Assembly (NCBI RefSeq): GCF_030542105.1
Contig: NZ_JAUOFB010000002.1
Location: forward strand, 620,001 to 684,000
Source: Hymenobacter sp. BT730
GTDB lineage: Bacteria > Bacteroidota > Bacteroidia > Cytophagales > Hymenobacteraceae
DNA: 64,000 nt
Direction: 5' to 3'
Positions 24,954 through 32,930 of this stretch are shown piece by piece. How positions within the stretch are numbered: position 1 is the first letter of the stretch; each line of letters starts with the position of its first letter. Position numbers and translations under genes: made by a program. The notes under the pieces are model-generated. The model was not told the origin of the DNA. It worked only from the letters and a program-made list of their open reading frames with translations, and ran no database searches.

Positions 24954-25010
24954 TTAGCTGGAAATGAAGGCCTCTTTTACCTTCCCCATCATCCCCATCA
25001 TATCAAACAT
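24954..25010 (-). pseudogene. ybaB: Orphan 5' end of ybaB (18 codons)
   Basis: ATG at 25010 gives MFDMMGMMGKVKE, identical to the first 13 residues of YbaB, then five element-coded residues (AFISS) and a stop. It is the old ybaB start with its native upstream sequence, left behind when the element inserted. Confidence 0.9.
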
Positions 25011-25014
25011 ATGC
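24972..25014. repeat. Right attachment repeat
   Basis: Perfect 43-bp copy of 6161-6203. It marks the right end of the element; chromosomal DNA resumes at 25015. Confidence 0.95.
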
Positions 25015-25086
25015 GTCTTGTTTAGTTGTGTGGTTGTGTTTATGGCAGATGCCATGCGGGCGGACCCGGTTGCCTGTGCTAACGTG

Positions 25087-25094
25087 CAAAAGTA
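25087..25094 (-). promoter_or_regulatory. Former ybaB promoter, -7 element
   Basis: Exact TACTTTTG (TAnnTTTG consensus) on the minus strand, ~77 bp before the orphan ybaB start. No good TTTG at -33. It probably drove ybaB before insertion. Confidence 0.45.
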
Positions 25095-25158
25095 GCTATT
25101 GGTACCTGGCTGGCAGAAGGAAGCGCGAGAACCGGAGTTGATTGTCGGAAGCCAAGTC

Positions 25159-27102
25159 TTAGCGCAGAATAGTAACGGAACCTGTCTGCACAAAAGGCTG
25201 GCCCAATTCATCTGCAGCCTCAAACCGATATACGTACACCCCCGGTACCGGGGTAGCCCCGTTAATGCGCCCATCCCAGCGCTGTGTGGGGCTGGTGCTT
25301 TGAAATACTTCCTGTCCGTTTCGGTCCCGGATAACCAGGCGGTAGGTTGTCAGAAACCGGCCTTTTACCTCCAATACATCATTTAAACCATCACCATTTG
25401 GGGTAAAAGCGGTAGGCAGTGTTACGCGCAAAGGCCGCGCCACGGTGGCTATATTAGAATAGATACGGGCGCCGGAGGGGGCAGTGGCTTCCAGGCGGTA
25501 GCGTAATACCTGGCGGTCGGCAGGGGGAGTTAGATCCGTAAAGGTTTGCCCGCTGACAGGTTGGCTACGTAATACCTGCCCGGCTGGCCCCAGTAGTTGC
25601 AGTTGGTGAACCCCAGTAATGCCATTCGGGGCAGACCAGCGTAACTGCACGGCATCGGTATTGTCTTTGGCAGGTGTTGCCTCCAGAATCAAGGGACATG
25701 CCGGTTCGCTGGCAACGGATTTGTTGCCACAAGGATCCAGGTATTGCGCCGTGTAGCAGGGGGGAGAATCTACCAATAAAAGGGCTAAAGAATCCCGTAG
25801 TAGCGGCCCGGAGGCGGCCCCAATAAAGGTGCTGGTACCAGCTTGCTGGCGTGTATAGGCCACGGAGCTACCGGGAGAGGCAGGTACATTGGCCGTAAGC
25901 TCTACCCGATTGCGCAAATCAAAGGACGTCAGAATGGTGGGTGCGGACGGTATTTGTGTAGAAGCTGTTTTAAGAATTTGAGCATTGGAGTTAGAGGTCG
26001 TGGTATTATTGATAGCGGCCACCCGGTAAGTGTATTCTACGCCACACACTACTTTGTCATCGATATAGGAGCCGCTGGTCCCGGCGCCGGTCCGGGCCAG
26101 TAGGGTGCCATTGCGAGTAAGCTCAAAGCCAGTGGCAGTAGTGCCAGTAGTCCAACGCAGCTCATTGCGGCCATCGGCCGAAGTAGCGGAAAGCTGCACG
26201 GTACAGCCTGTGGCAGAAACATACCTGGTGCCGGTAGACTGGCAGGCATCGGTGAGGCGCAGGCGGTAGCAGCCGGGCAGCGAGGCGGCGGGAAGGGTAA
26301 AACGGTTGCTTGTAGGGGCTACACTGGCTACCTGCCGGTAGCCACCAGGGCTGGCCGCATCAGCTACTTCCAGCACATACTGATAGTCACTCAGCAGCTT
26401 ACCCCATTGAAACTCTATGGCATTTCCCTGCACAGTCAGCTGCTGAAGCTCCGGGGCCTGCGGCGTCGCCCGCGGCGTAAACTTCAGGGTGCTGGTGGCA
26501 CTACACAAAGTCGCCGCCGTGTAGCTGCCCTGTACCGTAACAGCCGTAGTGCCAGCCGACACAGCATAGGTAGTGGTTCCTGCCGTAGTGGGCTGTGGGT
26601 TACTATTGCCCAACTGCACGGTAAACCGGTCGTAGGTACGGTCGGTAATAGAAACCTGAACGAAGCCAGGAGCACAGGCGGCCACCGAAAAAACCGGCAC
26701 AGGGGTAGCGTAAACCTGCAGTGTGCGAGAGTAGATGACGCCCGTTCCGGGAACCAGCAGATTAGGCGTATTCTGGGTAATAACGATGCTGCCGGGAGTA
26801 GCCGGCACCGTGAGTGTAGTCACGGTATCACCTTCCGCAAAGCTGCAGACAGTGGCGGTGGAGAGACGGTAGTACGTTTTTTTGGGGTCAAGGGGGCGGC
26901 CGCTGCAGTCACGCAGCCGGATGCGCTGGCCCGCACACAGGCCTGTAACCACCTGTCGGGTATCAGCATCAAATACTCGAAAGCAGGCGCCGGAATTGGG
27001 CGTGTCCGTGCAGGGGGCTTGTGCATACGCTGGCAGCCCTACCCGCATCAGCAAGGTGACCAGCAGAAACAAAAACCAGGTAAGAGGCTTCACTTTGGGC
27101 AT
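25159..27102 (-). CDS. Secreted protein with T9SS type B (CHU_C-like) sorting domain
   Basis: 647 aa from the ATG at 27102, which gives a signal peptide MPKVKPLTWFLFLLVTLL...AYAQA; the frame is open further up but would overlap hutH. Middle: several fibronectin/Ig-like beta domains (for example VQLSATSADGRNELRWTTG). The last ~90 residues are the gliding-motility-associated C-terminal domain: LPTAFTPNGDGLNDVLEV, then WDGRINGATPVPGVYVYRF. So it should cross the outer membrane by the type IX system. It was the gene upstream of ybaB before the insertion. Confidence 0.9.
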   Translation of the reverse strand: MPKVKPLTWFLFLLVTLLMRVGLPAYAQAPCTDTPNSGACFRVFDADTRQVVTGLCAGQRIRLRDCSGRPLDPKKTYYRLSTATVCSFAEGDTVTTLTVPATPGSIVITQNTPNLLVPGTGVIYSRTLQVYATPVPVFSVAACAPGFVQVSITDRTYDRFTVQLGNSNPQPTTAGTTTYAVSAGTTAVTVQGSYTAATLCSATSTLKFTPRATPQAPELQQLTVQGNAIEFQWGKLLSDYQYVLEVADAASPGGYRQVASVAPTSNRFTLPAASLPGCYRLRLTDACQSTGTRYVSATGCTVQLSATSADGRNELRWTTGTTATGFELTRNGTLLARTGAGTSGSYIDDKVVCGVEYTYRVAAINNTTTSNSNAQILKTASTQIPSAPTILTSFDLRNRVELTANVPASPGSSVAYTRQQAGTSTFIGAASGPLLRDSLALLLVDSPPCYTAQYLDPCGNKSVASEPACPLILEATPAKDNTDAVQLRWSAPNGITGVHQLQLLGPAGQVLRSQPVSGQTFTDLTPPADRQVLRYRLEATAPSGARIYSNIATVARPLRVTLPTAFTPNGDGLNDVLEVKGRFLTTYRLVIRDRNGQEVFQSTSPTQRWDGRINGATPVPGVYVYRFEAADELGQPFVQTGSVTILR

Positions 27103-27172
27103 AACGCGGCCAGTGCGTAGCCAGTATGGCCCCGCTCTTAAAAGCTGAAGGTAAGCGACGAAGCCCAAATGA

Positions 27173-28669
27173 CTATGGCCACTCGTAGGTGCGCACGAAG
27201 GCCGCGGCCGCATGCAGGTCGGGATATAGCACCCGGTCGTGGCCATTGAAGGGCACACGCTGGCGAAATGCCTCTACCAGTTGCTCCAGCTGCAGCGAGG
27301 TGCGGGCCGGGCGACGGAAAGCCAGTGCCTGGGCCGCATTCAGCAGCTCAATGCCTAATACCTGCTCGGTATTCTGAATCACGCGCAGGCCTTTAGTAGC
27401 CGCATTGGCGCCCATGCTTACGTGGTCTTCCTGCCCGTTACTGCTTACAATGCTGTCGATGGAGGCGGGGGTACACAGCTGCTTGCTCTGGCTTACAATG
27501 CTGGCGGCCGTGTACTGCGGAATCATGAAGCCGGAGTTCAGGCCAGGCTCGGCCACCAGGAATGGTGGCAGGCCACGCTGCCCGGAAATCAGCTGGTAGG
27601 TGCGTCGCTCTGAGATACTGCCCAGCTCGGCTACGGCAATAGCCATAAAATCGAGAGCCAGGGCCAGTGGCTGCCCGTGGAAATTGCCGCCGGAAAGAAT
27701 GGCGTCGGTTTCAGGGAAAATGTTGGGGTTGTCGGTTACGGCATTGCACTCTGTTTCCATCACCTGCGACACGTAGGCCAGCGCATCGCGGGTGGCGCCG
27801 TGTACCTGAGGCTGACAGCGGAAGGAATATGGGTCCTGCACGGCCTTTTTTGGCTGCTGCTGCAGTTCGCTACCGGCCAGCAGCCCACGAATACGCTCTG
27901 CTACTTTCAACTGCCCGGCGTGCGGCCGAATCTGGTGCAACCGCGCATCAAAAGGCTCTGGCCGACCGTCAAAGGCTTCTAAAGATAATGCCCCAATCAC
28001 ATCGGCCGCTTGCGCCAGGCGTTGGGCGCGCATGAAGCTGTGCACCCCATAAGCCAGCATAAACTGGGTGCCGTTCAGCAGGGCCAGCCCTTCTTTAGCG
28101 CCCAGCCGCACCGGTTCCCAACTAAACAGATGCAGCGCATCGGCGGCTTTCAGGCGGTAGCCCTGGTAATTCACTTCCCCCAAACCCAGCAACGGCAGGC
28201 ACAAATGCGCCAGCGGTGCCAGGTCGCCGCTGGCGCCCAACGAGCCCTGCTGGTACACCACCGGTAGAATGTCGCGGTTATAAAAATCGAGTAGCCGCTG
28301 CACGGTGGCTACTTGCACGCCGCTGTGGCCGTAGCTTAGGCTTTGCGCCTTTAAAAGCAGCATAAGCTTTACCAGCTCGGCGGGCACTTCCTCACCCGTG
28401 CCGCAGGCGTGCGACATCATCAAATTCACCTGCAGTTGCTCCCGGTCGGCGGGCGGAATGCTTTTGTCGCAGAGGGCGCCAAAGCCGGTGTTTATACCAT
28501 AAACCGGAGCATCGGAATGTGCCAGGCGCTCCTGCAGGTACGTATGGCAGGCTTCTATGCGCTGACGGGCTTCGTCGCTGAGCACCACGCGGCGGCCGCT
28601 GGCTACCAGCTGAGCCAGTTCCTGCAGGGTGAAATGATGGGAGGGAGTAAGCGAAAAATCGGCAGACAT
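27173..28669 (-). CDS. hutH: Histidine ammonia-lyase
   Basis: 498 aa, full length. The MIO-forming triad is A146-S147-G148 in GSLGASGDLAPLAHL; the Tyr loop YGINTGFG is at 57-64. Converts L-histidine to urocanate and ammonia, the first step of histidine breakdown. No other hut gene is present nearby. Confidence 0.96.
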   Translation of the reverse strand: MSADFSLTPSHHFTLQELAQLVASGRRVVLSDEARQRIEACHTYLQERLAHSDAPVYGINTGFGALCDKSIPPADREQLQVNLMMSHACGTGEEVPAELVKLMLLLKAQSLSYGHSGVQVATVQRLLDFYNRDILPVVYQQGSLGASGDLAPLAHLCLPLLGLGEVNYQGYRLKAADALHLFSWEPVRLGAKEGLALLNGTQFMLAYGVHSFMRAQRLAQAADVIGALSLEAFDGRPEPFDARLHQIRPHAGQLKVAERIRGLLAGSELQQQPKKAVQDPYSFRCQPQVHGATRDALAYVSQVMETECNAVTDNPNIFPETDAILSGGNFHGQPLALALDFMAIAVAELGSISERRTYQLISGQRGLPPFLVAEPGLNSGFMIPQYTAASIVSQSKQLCTPASIDSIVSSNGQEDHVSMGANAATKGLRVIQNTEQVLGIELLNAAQALAFRRPARTSLQLEQLVEAFRQRVPFNGHDRVLYPDLHAAAAFVRTYEWP

Positions 28670-28751
28670 GGGCGGGAAAGGAAGGCGCAGAATAACCGGT
28701 TGGCCAGGGTGGGAAGTCAGCCGGATGAAATTAGGTGAAAGAAGTAGGGTA

Positions 28752-30152
28752 TTACTGATTTTGGGACGTCAGCAATGGAATAAGCTCTGCCAGAGACAAC
28801 TGCTGCTCCTGGCCGGTGCGCAGGTCTTTCAGCTTGAACTGATTGGCTGCCCGCTCCTCTGAGCCCTGCAGTAGCACGTAGGGAATGCCTTTGGCATCAG
28901 CATACTTAAACTGCTTGGCTAGCTTGGTGCTTTCTGGGTACAGCTCGCTGGGGACGTTGGCCTCCCGCAACTGGCGCAGTACCGGCAGCATCTGAGTCAT
29001 AGAGTCTGCATCAAAATTGGCTACCAGACAGCGGGTGATGGCCGCCGCGCCTTCGGGAAACAAATTCAGCTCGTCCAGGCAGTCATAAAGTCGGTCCACG
29101 CCAAAGGAGAAGCCCACGCCCGATACTCCCGGCAGGCCGAAAGAGCCCGTTAGGTTATCGTAGCGGCCGCCGCCACTCACGCTGCCCATGTTCACGTTGT
29201 TGATCTTGATTTCGAAGATGCAGCCCGTATAATAGCTGAGGCCACGGGCCAGCGTGGGGTCGAATTCCAGATGCTGGAACTGCGTAAAGCCAAACCCTTG
29301 CAGCAGTTCCTGTACCTGACGCAGCTCCTGCAACCCCTTGTACTGGTCATCGGCCTCAGTGGGCACGCCAGCCTGGGTAAAGGCGACCTGCAGGCGTTCC
29401 AGCTTCTCTGCAAAACCGCCTTCCACCGTCAGTAGCTGAAACAGCGTGTTAATAGCGCCGGCAGAAAAACCACGCTCCAGCAACTCAGTGGTTACCCCTT
29501 CCTGCCCAATCTTGTCCAGCTTGTCGATGGCTACAAAAAGGTCAGTTTCGGTGCCTTCGCTGCCCAGAGCCTGGTAAAAGGCGCCCAGTACCCGGCGGTG
29601 GTTTATTTTAATAGTGTGCTCGGTGAGGCCTAAGGTGTTCAGCACCTCGCTCATCATCAGCACAATTTCCGCCTCGCAGAGCAAGGAATCGGTACCTACC
29701 ACATCAGCATCACACTGGTAAAACTCGCGGTAGCGGCCCCGCTGGGGGCGGTCGGCGCGCCACACGGGCTGAATCTGGTAGCGCTTGAAGGGGAATGTCA
29801 GCGTGCCGCGGTTCATCACCACGTAGCGGGCGAAGGGAACCGTGAGGTCGTAGCGGAGTCCTTTTTCGGCCACTTTGGGCAGAATTTTCTTCGAGCCGCT
29901 CGCCAGATCCTCCGGCGTTACATCTTTAGCAAAGTCGCCGGAGTTTAGAATTTTGAATAGCAGCTGGTCGCCTTCGTCGCCGTACTTTCCCGTCAGCACC
30001 GACAGGTTTTCCATGGTAGGTGTTTCCAGCGGGGCGTAGCCGAATTTCTCGAACACGCGCCGGATAACGCCGAAAATATAGTTGCGGCGGGCTACTACAG
30101 CCGGGCCAAAATCACGGGTGCCTTTGGGAATGCTGGGTTTCTGAACGCTCAT
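28752..30152 (-). CDS. hisS: Histidyl-tRNA synthetase
   Basis: 466 aa class II synthetase. Motif 1 region GTRDFGPAVVARRN, motif 2 FKRYQIQPVWRADRPQRGRYREF, histidine loop LARGLSYYTGCIFEI, motif 3 GVGFSFGVDRL, and an anticodon-binding domain at the end. Located 82 bp upstream of hutH, so a histidine-related pair. Confidence 0.97.
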   Translation of the reverse strand: MSVQKPSIPKGTRDFGPAVVARRNYIFGVIRRVFEKFGYAPLETPTMENLSVLTGKYGDEGDQLLFKILNSGDFAKDVTPEDLASGSKKILPKVAEKGLRYDLTVPFARYVVMNRGTLTFPFKRYQIQPVWRADRPQRGRYREFYQCDADVVGTDSLLCEAEIVLMMSEVLNTLGLTEHTIKINHRRVLGAFYQALGSEGTETDLFVAIDKLDKIGQEGVTTELLERGFSAGAINTLFQLLTVEGGFAEKLERLQVAFTQAGVPTEADDQYKGLQELRQVQELLQGFGFTQFQHLEFDPTLARGLSYYTGCIFEIKINNVNMGSVSGGGRYDNLTGSFGLPGVSGVGFSFGVDRLYDCLDELNLFPEGAAAITRCLVANFDADSMTQMLPVLRQLREANVPSELYPESTKLAKQFKYADAKGIPYVLLQGSEERAANQFKLKDLRTGQEQQLSLAELIPLLTSQNQ

Positions 30153-30290
30153 TGTCTCAACTCAGGGTGCGGAAATTTGCCCGCGAAGGTACTCGCTAAA
30201 TGCCGCAATTAGTAGGTTATGACCCGGTATTGCTCGTAGGCCGCAGAATGCACTACCCCTGCAGATAGACACGCTTTGGTAGAAGGGCAT

Positions 30291-30320
30291 AAAAAAGCCC
30301 GGGCGAATAACCGCCTGGGC
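30291..30320 (-). terminator. Terminator of the STAS-like gene
   Basis: Read leftwards: GCCCAGGCG / loop of 6 / CGCCCGGGC followed by TTTTTT. It lies 31 bp after the STAS-like stop and inside an ORF of 60 codons that is therefore probably not a gene. Confidence 0.85.
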
Positions 30321-30350
30321 AAAGCTTCGACCTGCTGCTGAATGGCCGGC

Positions 30351-30707
30351 TTAGCTGAGAACTGAACCAGTAAAATATATTCCGTGGGCATCTAGCAGGT
30401 TGGCGGCTAATGCAGGCCGCTCATTTGCTGCCATACCGCTAAAGTAGGAGAGGGCTGATTCCGGCAGGTGGCAAAGTACCAGCTCACGTCCTTGGTGGCG
30501 CAAGTGGTAGTCATAGGCCAGCAGGAGGTCAATAGCTTCGGTCGGAATTTCTTTCAGTAAGCTGCAATCTACCCAAATGAGGCGGCGGCCACTACGGCTG
30601 GCCCGGTGCAAGCCCCGCGCCAGCTTATGCTCGGGCGCTTCTGTGGTTTCCGGAGCCACAATCAGTAAATAACTATCAGGAAGTAATTCGCGCTGTACAT
30701 CTAGCAT
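30351..30707 (-). CDS. STAS-domain-like protein
   Basis: 118 aa. The pattern RRLIWVDCSLLKEIPTEAIDLLLAYDYHLRHQGRELVLCHLP follows the beta-alpha-beta core of STAS / anti-anti-sigma proteins, where a Ser or Asp at the loop is phosphorylated; here the loop is DCSLLKEIPTEA. Such proteins relay signals to anti-sigma kinases. No partner kinase is nearby. Fold is inferred, function not. Confidence 0.6.
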   Translation of the reverse strand: MLDVQRELLPDSYLLIVAPETTEAPEHKLARGLHRASRSGRRLIWVDCSLLKEIPTEAIDLLLAYDYHLRHQGRELVLCHLPESALSYFSGMAANERPALAANLLDAHGIYFTGSVLS

Positions 30708-30968
30708 ACCCCTCTAACGCAGAAGGCATAAGAAAAGTGACAGTTAATTTTGAAATATATAGATGACATATAGACATATGATTTAAAATATATTTATTTA
30801 AAAACAATTGAAAATCAAATGTTTACATTGATTTATGGCAAGTTATTATTTATTGCCTGGAATACTGGGTAAATAGAATTTCTGTTGGCATAGTTATATT
30901 TTATGAATGTTAAAACCAACTAATATATTTAGTCACTTGGTGCTTTTTGGCCGTTCTTCAGGAACGGA
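30708..30968. other. AT-rich intergenic stretch
   Basis: 261 bp, AT-rich, upstream of the STAS-like gene. No RNA gene, repeat or clear promoter was recognised. Confidence 0.5.
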
Positions 30969-31613
30969 TTACCGGGCCCGCCGGACCTGAAACAATACTG
31001 AAAAGGCAAAGGGTGCTTTCCAGGCAGTCCGTACTCCCGCCGTGGCAAGGGAACGGTTAGTCCAGTCGTTACAGGTGCGAAAAGCATGGTACCGGCCCGT
31101 GCCCTGAAAGAAAATATCGTGGGTAGTATAGCCGGGAGCAGTGCTGCGTATGGGCTGTGTGGGACCTGCTAACTGAAATGCTGTCAACAGTTGGGAACAC
31201 AGCCGGCGGTATTGCTCTTCTGACAAATGAAGCCCTACAACGCGCCGGGCAGCCGGTGGTGCACTAGGGTAAAAAGATACATGCACCAATGCCGGAGCTG
31301 GCAGGAGCGCCCGCAGTATAATATTAGGGCCAGGAAACCGGCCACCATACGAAGCGCGGTAAAAGCCCTCATTACCCCACCCAAAGCTGATATACTGGTA
31401 GTGGCTGAAACGCCTGCTTAGTGCCGTGTCCTGCAAAGTCAGGAGCCAGTCGCGCTGGGTGCGGGGTTCCCGCAGGGGTACCATTACTTCTGTATGAAAG
31501 CCGTTGGATACCACATACAGGGGTATTCCATCGGGTGTCTGGCTGAAATGCCGGTTACGTGGAACCACAGTACCCGTAAGCAGGAAAAGCAGAAAAGCCA
31601 GGGCTGCGGTCAT
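30969..31613 (-). CDS. DUF2459-family protein
   Basis: 214 aa. An N-terminal hydrophobic segment (ALAFLLFLLTGTVV) is followed by the family signature: YVVSNGFHTEVMVPL, ISFGWGNEGFYRASYGG and FRTCNDWTNRSLATAG. The conserved His and Cys suggest a papain/NlpC-like fold in the periplasm or membrane surface. Activity unknown. Confidence 0.85.
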   Translation of the reverse strand: MTAALAFLLFLLTGTVVPRNRHFSQTPDGIPLYVVSNGFHTEVMVPLREPRTQRDWLLTLQDTALSRRFSHYQYISFGWGNEGFYRASYGGRFPGPNIILRALLPAPALVHVSFYPSAPPAARRVVGLHLSEEQYRRLCSQLLTAFQLAGPTQPIRSTAPGYTTHDIFFQGTGRYHAFRTCNDWTNRSLATAGVRTAWKAPFAFSVLFQVRRAR

Positions 31614-31777
31614 GCGTTAAACCTAGTATTCTTTTAACCGCTAACCACTATTCCGGCGCGGATAAGGCCTGAGTGGGAACCAGCAAACGCCGGCCGCCCG
31701 CCGTGGGGCTTCGCGAAGGAAACACCAGGGCGGGCGGCAGAGTTGCCTATAAAGAGGCAGGGGCCGGAAAGAGAAGC

Positions 31778-32215
31778 TTACGAACCCTGACGGGTGGTGG
31801 CGGGAGCCTTTACGGCTACTGCCTCGGCTTTCACATTAGCATCTTTCCGGAACTGGCTGGCATAAACGGGTTGCAGGGCTACGTTGCCCATGGCAATGCG
31901 GGTAGTGAGGCCATTCACCACGAAGGCAGGCTTGTGCTGGCGGAAACCCAGTACCGTAGTAGTTACCCGATACTTGCCAAAAGGCACTTTGTCTACGGCA
32001 AAAGAGCCATCGGCATTAGTGCTAACCGTGCGGATGAGGGCATTGTCTTCAGCACGCAGAATTGCTACTGTGGCACTTGGAATAGGCTCGTTGGTTTCAG
32101 CGTCTCGGATAACGCCCGTTACCTTGCCATTGTAAAAAGTGAGGGCTGATACCTGAAGGCCAGTAAGCGCGAGGATGACACCCAAAGAAATGCGGTTCAA
32201 AAAGGAAGTTTTCAT
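31778..32215 (-). CDS. Secreted CarboxypepD_reg-like protein
   Basis: 145 aa: signal peptide (to about LQVSALTF), then one carboxypeptidase-regulatory-like beta domain, GKVTGVIRDAETNEPIPSAT...GSFAVDKVPFGKYRVTTTVLG. It is the plug-less relative of the N-terminal domain of the TonB-dependent receptor upstream. Its promoter and leader share layout with that gene (see 32216-32476). Confidence 0.8.
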   Translation of the reverse strand: MKTSFLNRISLGVILALTGLQVSALTFYNGKVTGVIRDAETNEPIPSATVAILRAEDNALIRTVSTNADGSFAVDKVPFGKYRVTTTVLGFRQHKPAFVVNGLTTRIAMGNVALQPVYASQFRKDANVKAEAVAVKAPATTRQGS

Positions 32216-32476
32216 AGCTCAGAAAGGAAAAGATTGGAAGTGCGGAGTAGGGCTGAAGAGTGCCGAAGCAGCCGCGGTTCCGCTGGGGCGGGCTCCGCAG
32301 CCCTGTGATTGTAAAACTTGCTGGCCAGTATGGGGTGAGAGCACCTGGTTACGGACCGAACTTAAACCAGCCCGAAGGCCGGTGCCCAGATGATGCCCTA
32401 ACCGAGGTCAGAAGCAGGGGTGGGCTTGAAGTACAGATCAAAGATACTATTTAGTACTATGTGTTGCAAGGTACCT
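32216..32476 (-). promoter_or_regulatory. Promoter, operator and leader of the CarboxypepD_reg gene
   Basis: -7 TATCTTTG (32446-32439), 20-bp spacer, -33 CTTG (32470-32467). A palindrome TAGTACTATG-N5-CAAGGTACCT (32452-32476) covers -33 and the spacer. The leader is ~215 nt and has a GCCGCGGTTCCGCTGG block at 32271-32286, 56 bp before the start. The same arrangement precedes the gene at 35393. Confidence 0.6.
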
Positions 32477-32930
32477 TTGATATTTTTTTTCTGATTGTGT
32501 TTTGTAACCGTTCCTGTGGGAATAAAGGGGTGGAACGAAAAAGAAAAAGCTGCGAAAGGAAAGAGGGAACAGGGTTTTAGTCTGCTAAAGCTGTTTGGCT
32601 TTCTTTACTACTAGATGAACGACCCAGGGGGAGGGTTGCCTGAAAACAGAAAAATATTTCTTCAAATTCTTCTGTCCGTTTCCGGGGTTTGCACCCAGCG
32701 GTACCCGGGGAAGTAGGAATAGTTGAAACGTTTATTCCCGGCCCTTTATTGAGAAGGAGTTGTACAAAAAGCGAGTCTTGTCCTACGCCCTTCAACCGCA
32801 TCTTAATTATGATGAAGCAGGTTAACTCCATAATATGGGGCTCAAAGACTTGAAAAACCACCTACAAGCAAAATGCCCTGGCTGCTATAAAGTCAGCCGG
32901 GGCATTAGGAGCAATTTAAAGCTGGAATGG
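32477..32930. other. Intergenic region with the receptor gene's terminator
   Basis: A hairpin AATGCCCTGGCTG (32872-32884) / CAGCCGGGGCATT (32894-32906) with a leftward T-rich tail ends the receptor gene. The rest has no convincing gene; a 94-codon leftward frame (32577-32861) shows no domain or signal. Confidence 0.55.

Larger units (their letters stand above)
6204..25014. mobile_element. 18.8-kb integrative element with defence cargo, inserted in ybaB
   Basis: Bounded by the 43-bp direct repeats, with a tyrosine integrase at the left edge reading inward and arm-type repeats next to both cores. Contents: integrase, AT-rich lipoprotein and coiled-coil genes, serine recombinase, small unknown genes, a family-A-like DNA polymerase, a 1.5-kb non-coding region, McrBC, YodC-like protein and a type I R-M system. 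No relaxase, conjugation, capsid or terminase gene is visible, so it is either mobilised in trans or stable. Composition changes sharply at 7.7-10.3 kb (AT-rich). Confidence 0.9.

Noticed and set aside
30209-30391. 60-codon leftward frame
   Set aside because: It contains the terminator at 30291-30320 and has no domain or signal.
32577-32861. 94-codon leftward frame
   Set aside because: Basic, low-complexity translation with no family features in a regulatory region.
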